Origin: an uncultured Verrucomicrobiales bacterium
GTDB taxonomy: Bacteria > Verrucomicrobiota > Verrucomicrobiia > Verrucomicrobiales > Akkermansiaceae
Direction: 5' to 3'
Length of the DNA stretch: 9,289 nucleotides
Assembly (NCBI GenBank): GCA_937885815.1
Contig: CALABM010000104.1
Coordinates: 1 to 9,289, forward strand
Shown here: positions 4,043 to 9,289 of the stretch, one piece after another
Numbering within the stretch: the first letter of the stretch is position 1
Layout: each line of letters opens with the position of its first letter
Made by a program: the position numbers and the translations under genes
Notes under the pieces: generated by a model
Database searches by the model: none
Seen by the model: only the letters and a program-made list of their open reading frames with translations
Told to the model about the DNA's origin: nothing

Positions 4043-6601
4043 TTAGAATGGGCAAAGTTCATCGAGTTCTCCTTCCTGATTCGGGTTATTGAGATAATCC
4101 ATAAACGCTTTGCGCTTAATAATCCAGATGCGTTGCTTAGAATTACGGCCATATTCGAGGGGGAAATCGCCGGTACTGGCCAGAGCACTCATACGCTTTC
4201 CGATACTTCGAGCCGTAACCTCACCGCGCAACATGTCATTGACACCATCCACCAGCATCATCTGCTGCAAGAACCACGTAGCAGAGCCCTCCAGTACATC
4301 CAAACGACTGTCGGCATCAAACGCAGCCTGCACGAACAAGCAGAGAATCTCTTGGAACGAGGCTGTTGAGCTGGAATTAGATGCTTCTGCAAGCAACTCA
4401 GGATGCAGATAGTTACGCACACCCCAGCGGGCATCACCTACACAATGCTCGGGAATCTCCCAATTCAGCAGATAGGAGCACAATGCCCCCATCTCAGCTC
4501 TGGCTTTGGCAGCTCCGTCCCTATCTTGCATAGGCTCATCAGATGTCTTGAACAGGCTGATTTTATCGCGGTTACTTACCTCAATATCCGGCAAGATTTG
4601 TAGCGAATCCGGGTCGGTATTGAGCGTGACAATGATGCGACCTTGCCAATAGATTTCCGCAGCACTCTTGTATTTTCCCTCGCATGTGTGGAGCTGGTTT
4701 GCTGCCATCTTTTTCAAGGCTTTCGCAAAAATGTTCCTCTCTCGGGAATCGCCCTTAGCCACGGTATCATTTAACGTCCAGACACCTATGCGCATCAGGT
4801 AATCATTGAATCGCGTCTGCCCAAGAATATACGCACTGGCATCCAGCGAGCCTCCAAGACTCTCGCCATAAAGACATTCTGACAGGAAGTTTTTGCCACA
4901 TCCAACCCCACCGGCTACAAAAAGCACATGCCCGTTGCGAGGACGCCCCTCATAAGCGTTACGGTAAGCATAAGCCCAAGCAGCCATGAAGCGGTCACGT
5001 TGAATGATGTCCGGGAAGAGACGTTTCATGAATGAAGCAATCCAAGGAAAGCCATCGCCCCAGGAATGCCCTTGGCTCAAATCCGGCTCATGAACGCGCA
5101 GGAAGCTGGTATTGAGGCGCGGCTCATCCTGAATCCGAACAATGGTTTCTTTGCGGTATATAAAGGGCGTTGCAGCCGGGAGAGAATTGAGCAAGATGAT
5201 TTTCGCCATGAGCTGCTTCACCGGGCTTTCTTCACCAATTACTTCCGGCTTACTGCTCACGTTATAATGCTCATTAGCGAAAAGCTCAAAGTTCTGGCGG
5301 TTAAGACATTGCCAACCGGGAACAGACGTACCATTCTCGCATTTATAGCTGCTACGGATATAGAAGTTATTGTTGACGAAAAAGCACTCACTCAAAGCCT
5401 TGCCGAACGTATCAGCTCGGTAAGCATCAATGAAATCAGTACCGAAAATGTCTGCCCACGATTGGAATGGGAACGCCCCGGTAAAGCACACCATGCCATT
5501 CTCACGCACGATGGCAGCAGTAGGACAATCAGCCAACGGATCCCAAAAGCGAACTCCTCGCGCACCTAGCTCAAAATCCCCCTGCCAACGCTTATCCCAG
5601 CCCCGCTTTTTCATTTCCTCGCGTATGCGATCCAGTGGGATTTGGACGCCAGATTGAGTAAACTTGCTCTTTTTCAAAGCTTCATCCAACCAAAGCACCG
5701 ATAGGGATTCGGAAATCGGCTCGGGGCTGACCATCTTCCAATCCCACCCGGCATGGTAATACTGAGTAGGGTTGAAATAAGCCTTACCGTCCAATGGACC
5801 ATAAGCATTCTTGAGTTTGAGCTTGCGGGCAATAATGCCGAGCAAATCCTGAACCATCTCGGCATTAGGCATCAGAGGGATAGGTGTTTGCAACAACCAG
5901 ACCGCATGTGTGCCACCGGAATAGGAGGTGGATATGAAATTAGGCTTGATGACGAGTTTGTCAGTCTTTTTCTGTCTTTCTGCATCATTCAGTTGCATGT
6001 CATAATCAGCAACAACCGCCAGCAATGCAGCCGGAACATTTTCACGCCCTACGCGCTGCGATTGATTCAATCCCCGAATGCCGGAAAATACGCAATCGCG
6101 AGTATCTGGATTCGTGAGGTAGGTACGATAGGCAGCCTTGCTCGGGAGTTTTTCATGGGGAATAACTTGAGCTTCCCAAGGGTTCCCGACCTCAACAGCA
6201 TGAGCGGCGAGGTTCGGGAGCATGTGGAGACCGGGAGAGGCTACATGAGAGGTCAATTCTGTAGCCTCATCTTGTAGCCCCGTTGTAGCCTCTCGGGCTA
6301 CAAACTGGGTGTTTTCTGTAGCCTCAGAGGCTACATGAGAGGTTGATTCTGTAGCCTGTGTAGCCTCATTTTGTAGCCCCGTTGTAGCCTCTCGGGCTAC
6401 AAACTGGGTATTTTCTGTAGCCTCTGAGGCTACAATCGCCGTTGAATTTGTAGCCTTGAAACGCGTATACTGCGTCCATTTTTCACGATAGGCTCTCATT
6501 TTTACCGTCTGCGCGGGTATAGAAAACATCTCTGCCGTGAGCTTGTAGCTCCGGCAGGAAAGGTAGAACTCGCGGACTTCATTCCAATCAATCTGGCTCA
6601 T
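4043..6601 (-). CDS. Phage replication protein: HTH, iteron-encoded linker, primase-polymerase-like domain and P-loop helicase (DUF5906/VapE-like)
   Basis: 852 residues from ATG 6599-6601, chosen because it overlaps the polymerase stop as ATGA; the open frame extends 19 residues further upstream. Residues 1-48 form a putative HTH (LTAEMFSIPAQTVKMRAYRE at 21-40). Residues 57-122 are a Thr/Ala/Glu-rich linker built from a 33- and a 30-residue repeat (VASEATENTQFVAREATTGL). Residues about 150-310 resemble an archaeo-eukaryotic-primase-type domain: D199-Y-D201, SGGTHAVW (228-235) and GPLD (268-271) fit its DxD, sxH and hD motifs. Residues about 530-700 carry a helicase ATPase: Walker A GGVGCGKN (564-571, Lys570), VWTLND (607-612) as Walker B candidate and TLNTDP (659-664) as sensor. 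The likely role is origin recognition, primer synthesis and unwinding. The primase assignment is by motif order only; the ATPase is firmer. Confidence 0.85.
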   Translation of the reverse strand: MSQIDWNEVREFYLSCRSYKLTAEMFSIPAQTVKMRAYREKWTQYTRFKATNSTAIVASEATENTQFVAREATTGLQNEATQATESTSHVASEATENTQFVAREATTGLQDEATELTSHVASPGLHMLPNLAAHAVEVGNPWEAQVIPHEKLPSKAAYRTYLTNPDTRDCVFSGIRGLNQSQRVGRENVPAALLAVVADYDMQLNDAERQKKTDKLVIKPNFISTSYSGGTHAVWLLQTPIPLMPNAEMVQDLLGIIARKLKLKNAYGPLDGKAYFNPTQYYHAGWDWKMVSPEPISESLSVLWLDEALKKSKFTQSGVQIPLDRIREEMKKRGWDKRWQGDFELGARGVRFWDPLADCPTAAIVRENGMVCFTGAFPFQSWADIFGTDFIDAYRADTFGKALSECFFVNNNFYIRSSYKCENGTSVPGWQCLNRQNFELFANEHYNVSSKPEVIGEESPVKQLMAKIILLNSLPAATPFIYRKETIVRIQDEPRLNTSFLRVHEPDLSQGHSWGDGFPWIASFMKRLFPDIIQRDRFMAAWAYAYRNAYEGRPRNGHVLFVAGGVGCGKNFLSECLYGESLGGSLDASAYILGQTRFNDYLMRIGVWTLNDTVAKGDSRERNIFAKALKKMAANQLHTCEGKYKSAAEIYWQGRIIVTLNTDPDSLQILPDIEVSNRDKISLFKTSDEPMQDRDGAAKARAEMGALCSYLLNWEIPEHCVGDARWGVRNYLHPELLAEASNSSSTASFQEILCLFVQAAFDADSRLDVLEGSATWFLQQMMLVDGVNDMLRGEVTARSIGKRMSALASTGDFPLEYGRNSKQRIWIIKRKAFMDYLNNPNQEGELDELCPF
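6239..6455. repeat. Fifteen TGTAGCC/GGCTACA iterons inside the replication gene: candidate origin
   Basis: TGTAGCC starts at 6260, 6273, 6284, 6317, 6350, 6359, 6372, 6383, 6416 and 6449. GGCTACA starts at 6239, 6296, 6329, 6395 and 6428. Some pair into palindromes: TGTAGCCTCAGAGGCTACA (6317-6335) and the same with a central T (6416-6434), and TTGTAGCC/GGCTACAA around TCTCG at 6283-6303 and 6382-6402. The block contains a tandem duplication: units 6335-6433 (99 bases) and 6245-6334 (90 bases) are nearly identical apart from a 9-base length difference. All lengths are multiples of three, so the frame is kept. It encodes the linker after the N-terminal HTH. Confidence 0.9.
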
Positions 6602-8349
6602 TTTGTGTAAAAGGTTGAGGTTGTCGTTTCGGCTGCTAGGGGTAGCCCCTCCAGCCATTCCGGTGCGGTTGTCATGATGCGGTGTATATCAATGAGCGCG
6701 TTGTCAACATCAGCGGTGGGGACTTCTACCACCACTTCATCATGGATGTGCATGACAACACGGTACCCGGCAGCATCAAGATTCAGGAGGATTTCACCCA
6801 GCACGTCACGAGCAGTCGCGGATGTCAGGTTTTCCGTCAATTTGCCGCCAAAGAAGCTAAAGCGCTTGCCTTGTACTTCTGCGCTCATGCCTTTCGGAGT
6901 CATGGCTAAATTGCGGTAATACAGCTTGCGACCTGACGGCAACGGAAGAGCAAAGCAAGGTTTCCCCATGTTTACCGCAAAAGCCTGTTCCAATTTTGCC
7001 CACAACTGCGTGATGTGCCTATTAGACGAGCGAAATGCCGTAACAATCTGCTGTGCCTGTTGTTGAGTAATGTCCAGCCCGGCCATCGTCTTGGCAATCC
7101 GAACGAACACGGCAGCGCCGGCACCGTAGCCCAGGCCAAGCACACGAGCTTTGGCCAGTCGGTACAGATCCGGGTTCTTATGCTTGAGCGGTTCGGGATC
7201 TGAATAACCCATAGTAGCGCGGGCATGGGCCTCGTAGACAGAAATACCTTTTTCCAGCTCTTCCATCATATCATTATCGCCCGCAAGCCAACTTAGCACA
7301 CGTTGCTCAATTTGGCTCAGGTCAGAAATGATGAACGTATGGCCGGGGCGTGGGATAATCATCTTGCGCAAGTCCACTCCAAACATGGGAACGCGGGGCA
7401 TGTTCTGAATGTTGAACCCCTCATCGCCACTCCACCTGCCTGTGTGAGCACCAAAGTACTTGAGGCTATATGCAAAGGAGCCATCTTCTTTGATTCTGCT
7501 TTCAAGCGTGTCGAGTTTCTTTTTTAAGGTGTTGGCTTTACGGTAATCTCGCATAGCGGCCACCCAAGGGAAACTTTCGCCGTATCTTTCTTCCCAAGCA
7601 GCACAATCTTCTGAATCCTGAGCCAAAGAAAGCGGCGCAGGAATGCCGGCTTTAGCGCATTCTTCTTTCAAACACTTTGGTGAAAGTATAGGAGTGCTGC
7701 CATCTGCCCACGGGATTTTTGCCATAGACTCATCCATGACCCGCAAGAGTTTTTGCATTCCATCAGCCAACAAAGGCTGGTTAACGTGTACACCAAAATC
7801 CCCCATATCGCGGGTTAAGGCAGAAAGACAACGCTCTTTCTCACTCCAGTCAGGGGCAAGTTTATTCCACAGATGGTAGGCGTACCAAGCGTCCTTGAGA
7901 CAATACTCGCCCAGGCGTTGAGCCATGCCGAGCCGGATGGCATCTTCCCAAGTCTTACCGCACATATCGGTGCGAGTGTCCTTGTTGACGGCAACCCCGA
8001 ACACACTTTCAACGGCTGCTTTCAGGGAACGACCGTAACCGAGTGCGCTCACCAAATCTGCGGTGCATTGCCACTCGACCTGCACATCTGCCGGAACAAT
8101 CCCCAGCTCACGGAGGCGTTCAAAGCAAGCGCGGTCGAATCGGGCATTGTGCGCGACTAAGGTGTGACCATGGAACTGGTGCCAGTCCAATTTATCAGGC
8201 TTTCCTACGTAGGAGAACCCCGCCTCTGCCGAATAGACAGAGACGAGGTAGATAGAACAATCCGGGTGGTGTAAATACTGATGGATGCCTAGCGTAGTGA
8301 TTGATACCTGTTTATCGTAATACGTTTCAAAATCAATCGCGTAAATCAT
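6598..8349 (-). CDS. Phage-type family A DNA polymerase with 3'-5' exonuclease
   Basis: 583 residues, complete. The N-terminal DnaQ-like exonuclease has all metal ligands: D6/E8 in DFET, D72 in VAHNARFD, and Y149xxxD153 in motif III. The polymerase part has TGRWSG (303-308), motif A ISDLSQIEQR with D343, motif B KARVLGLGYG (K400, Y408) and motif C HIHDEV with D537, so both activities should be intact. There is no 5'-3' exonuclease domain, as usual for phage polymerases of this size, and the exonuclease-plus-polymerase layout matches 'DNA polymerase, bacteriophage-type' proteins. It copies phage DNA, presumably with the adjacent primase-helicase, which it overlaps by four bases (ATGA). The start at 8347-8349 lies inside the KilAC gene's 3' end (17-base overlap) and has no Shine-Dalgarno, which suggests coupled translation. 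Confidence 0.95.
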   Translation of the reverse strand: MIYAIDFETYYDKQVSITTLGIHQYLHHPDCSIYLVSVYSAEAGFSYVGKPDKLDWHQFHGHTLVAHNARFDRACFERLRELGIVPADVQVEWQCTADLVSALGYGRSLKAAVESVFGVAVNKDTRTDMCGKTWEDAIRLGMAQRLGEYCLKDAWYAYHLWNKLAPDWSEKERCLSALTRDMGDFGVHVNQPLLADGMQKLLRVMDESMAKIPWADGSTPILSPKCLKEECAKAGIPAPLSLAQDSEDCAAWEERYGESFPWVAAMRDYRKANTLKKKLDTLESRIKEDGSFAYSLKYFGAHTGRWSGDEGFNIQNMPRVPMFGVDLRKMIIPRPGHTFIISDLSQIEQRVLSWLAGDNDMMEELEKGISVYEAHARATMGYSDPEPLKHKNPDLYRLAKARVLGLGYGAGAAVFVRIAKTMAGLDITQQQAQQIVTAFRSSNRHITQLWAKLEQAFAVNMGKPCFALPLPSGRKLYYRNLAMTPKGMSAEVQGKRFSFFGGKLTENLTSATARDVLGEILLNLDAAGYRVVMHIHDEVVVEVPTADVDNALIDIHRIMTTAPEWLEGLPLAAETTTSTFYTK

Positions 8350-8653
8350 GGCGGGTATCAGAATATCGTTTGATTTTCGGGAAGATGTACTCCCAGCCGG
8401 CTTTCGTGAGCATCGGTTTCAGCGAGATAAGCACGCCACCGCCGGAGCTTTCAGAATAGGCGCGAGTACGGGTCATGTAGCCAAGGTTCTCGCACAAATC
8501 TGAGGGAGCGTTTCGGCGCTCACCCTGGGTGGATACAAGATAGCCACGGTCGCGTAGCCAATGAAGCACCTCTTCCACCGTCATGTCACTTCCGGCATCC
8601 TGCAAGGTGCGGGTCAGTTCATTGATGCTGATGAGTTGGAGTTCAGGCTTCAT
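8333..8653 (-). CDS. Free-standing KilAC (phage antirepressor C-terminal) domain protein
   Basis: 106 residues. The sequence follows the KilAC pattern well: ISINELTRTL (9-18), then VEEVLHWLRDRGYLVSTQGE (26-45), RNAPSDLCENLGYM (47-60), and near the end LKPMLTKAGWEYIFPKI, matching the usual 'p.vT.kGq.yf...'. In most phages KilAC is the C-terminal half of an antirepressor, preceded by a Bro-N, AntA or Rha-type domain. Here it stands alone, inside a replication operon, so it may act on DNA or as a partner of another protein rather than as a classic antirepressor. The start at 8651-8653 has a near-perfect ribosome binding site. It overlaps the upstream 69-residue gene by 11 bases and the polymerase gene by 17. 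Confidence 0.78.
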   Translation of the reverse strand: MKPELQLISINELTRTLQDAGSDMTVEEVLHWLRDRGYLVSTQGERRNAPSDLCENLGYMTRTRAYSESSGGGVLISLKPMLTKAGWEYIFPKIKRYSDTRHDLRD

Positions 8654-8852
8654 AGTAGACCTCCTTTCCTCGTACGGGTGAATAACCGGGATAACTGACC
8701 AATGGGTGGTTGATGCACGGCTGAATCTCGCCGTTCACCTTTGCCCAGACCAGATGGAATCGGCAGACAAGGTCGCCCAAGGGAGTGGGCGGGATGCTGA
8801 ACTCCTCACGGTTACCAGCCACAGAAAGCTGCTGCGCGGGGTAAAGGCTCAT
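8643..8852 (-). CDS. Small phage protein of unknown function (69 residues)
   Basis: 69 residues, soluble-looking and unrecognised. It has a Pro/Gly-rich middle (EFSIPPTPLGDLVCRFHLVW at 17-36) and a Tyr-rich tail (SYPGYSPVRGKEVYYEA). There is no membrane segment, signal peptide or enzyme motif. Reality is supported by position: its ATG at 8850-8852 overlaps the upstream stop as ATGA, AAAGGAGT precedes it at good distance, and its own 3' end contains the ribosome binding site of the KilAC gene. It is part of the replication operon. Confidence 0.7.
   Translation of the reverse strand: MSLYPAQQLSVAGNREEFSIPPTPLGDLVCRFHLVWAKVNGEIQPCINHPLVSYPGYSPVRGKEVYYEA
8659..8667 (-). promoter_or_regulatory. 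Strong ribosome binding site of the KilAC gene
   Basis: AAAGGAGGT on the minus strand, with AGGAGG six bases from ATG 8651-8653. It lies inside the coding sequence of the upstream 69-residue gene and fixes the start. It is the closest match to a consensus Shine-Dalgarno that I saw in the window. Confidence 0.8.
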
Positions 8853-9289
8853 ACGGATGACTCCTTTCTATCTGCGGGCGTGATTCGGATGACAAACAAG
8901 CGACCAACAGGGCAGGAATCGGAGCTTGTGGGCTGCGTTCCTTTCTGCTGCGGTGCTACCTGTTTTTCCTTAGAATCAGGCTTTACGTTAGTAGATTTGC
9001 TGGCCTGAATCGCCTTGCGGCACAGGTCAGAAAGCCGCATCTCACGCTCATGCAGTCCGGCAAGGATGTTGCCCAGGCGGTGAAAACGCTCGATGTTTCC
9101 TTTGAATCCGGCCAGCCCCCAGGCATAGCAGATGCGCATAGCCGTGAGGCAAACTTCACGAGCTTCTGCAGCATAAGCATGCGCCAGGTCTTCCTCGGTA
9201 CTCCGGGGCTCGGAGAACAAGCCACAGATGAGGTTCCAGCCTTTGATTCGCTTCTCCAAGGACTGAGCCTTGGAACTGATATCTCCCGC
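8849..9289 (-). CDS. Unknown phage protein, 5' end cut by window edge
   Basis: The frame stays open to the right edge: ten codons upstream of a possible TTG start (9257-9259) are still open. I treat the gene as truncated at its N-terminus, with 146 visible residues; a 136-residue protein from the TTG is the alternative, but that TTG has no Shine-Dalgarno. The visible part is mostly helical (STEEDLAHAYAAEAREVCLT, then ERFHRLGNILAGLHEREMRL). It is followed by a polar, low-complexity stretch rich in Lys, Gln, Ser and Thr, and a short ending GRLFVIRITPADRK that looks like one beta strand. I recognise no family. It is the first visible gene of the replication operon, and its end overlaps the next gene by four bases (ATGA). 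Confidence 0.7.
   Translation of the reverse strand, partial: AGDISSKAQSLEKRIKGWNLICGLFSEPRSTEEDLAHAYAAEAREVCLTAMRICYAWGLAGFKGNIERFHRLGNILAGLHEREMRLSDLCRKAIQASKSTNVKPDSKEKQVAPQQKGTQPTSSDSCPVGRLFVIRITPADRKESSV
8860..8867 (-). promoter_or_regulatory. Ribosome binding site of the 69-residue gene
   Basis: AAAGGAGT on the minus strand, with GGAG eight bases before ATG 8850-8852. It supports the small overlapping gene as real and fixes its start. Confidence 0.65.

Noticed and set aside
3736..4188. Minus-strand open frame of 150 codons spanning the AT-rich gap
   Set aside because: Its start lies inside the replication gene. Its peptide is largely translated TGACRTT repeats and AT-rich filler, and there is no ribosome binding site at a usable start.
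6239..6455. Repeat block as a CRISPR array
   Set aside because: The repeats are heptamers in both orientations with irregular short spacing inside an open frame; there are no uniform repeats and spacers.

Overview
The window looks like a stretch of a tailed-phage or prophage genome. It holds a replication module followed, in the direction of transcription, by small accessory genes and the start of a packaging module. Every gene I can support lies on the minus strand, so the window reads right to left. The base composition is moderate, with one very AT-rich gap. Some genes have strong Shine-Dalgarno sequences (AAGGAG) and others have none. The sequence does not fix the host. A Gram-negative gut-type host is plausible (Verrucomicrobiota such as Akkermansia would fit), but this is only an impression.

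Right end, 9289 to 4043: a tight operon of overlapping genes. It runs from a gene cut by the window edge, through a 69-residue unknown protein, a free-standing KilAC (antirepressor C-terminal) domain and a phage-type family A DNA polymerase with 3'-5' exonuclease, to an 852-residue replication protein. The last has an N-terminal helix-turn-helix, a repeat linker, a primase-polymerase-like domain and a DUF5906/VapE-like P-loop helicase domain. The linker DNA carries 15 copies of TGTAGCC/GGCTACA in 217 bases, a layout that recalls the lambda O gene, where the origin iterons lie inside the initiator gene.

Middle, 4042 to 1915: a 303-base AT-rich gap carries nine copies of TGACRTT (either strand) and probably holds the promoter/operators, or part of the origin, for the next genes. 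Two overlapping genes for putative DNA-binding proteins follow (194 and 287 residues). Inside the second is a perfect 30-bp palindrome that encodes exactly ten codons. Then comes a 387-base gap with four copies of AAAGTGGGAA.

Left end, 1914 to 1: a small one-pass membrane protein whose stop codon lies in a strong hairpin; a very good sigma70-type promoter; a 111-residue protein; and a 219-residue protein whose N-terminal half is a diverged copy of the 111-residue protein, fused to a widespread 'GDWGD' domain of unknown function. Last is a gene cut by the left edge that looks like a Nu1-type small terminase subunit.

Working model (inference): the right-hand operon supplies initiator/primase/helicase and polymerase. 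Three separate repeat families (TGTAGCC, TGACRTT, AAAGTGGGAA) are candidate sites for self-encoded initiator and regulator proteins. The left side switches toward DNA packaging.
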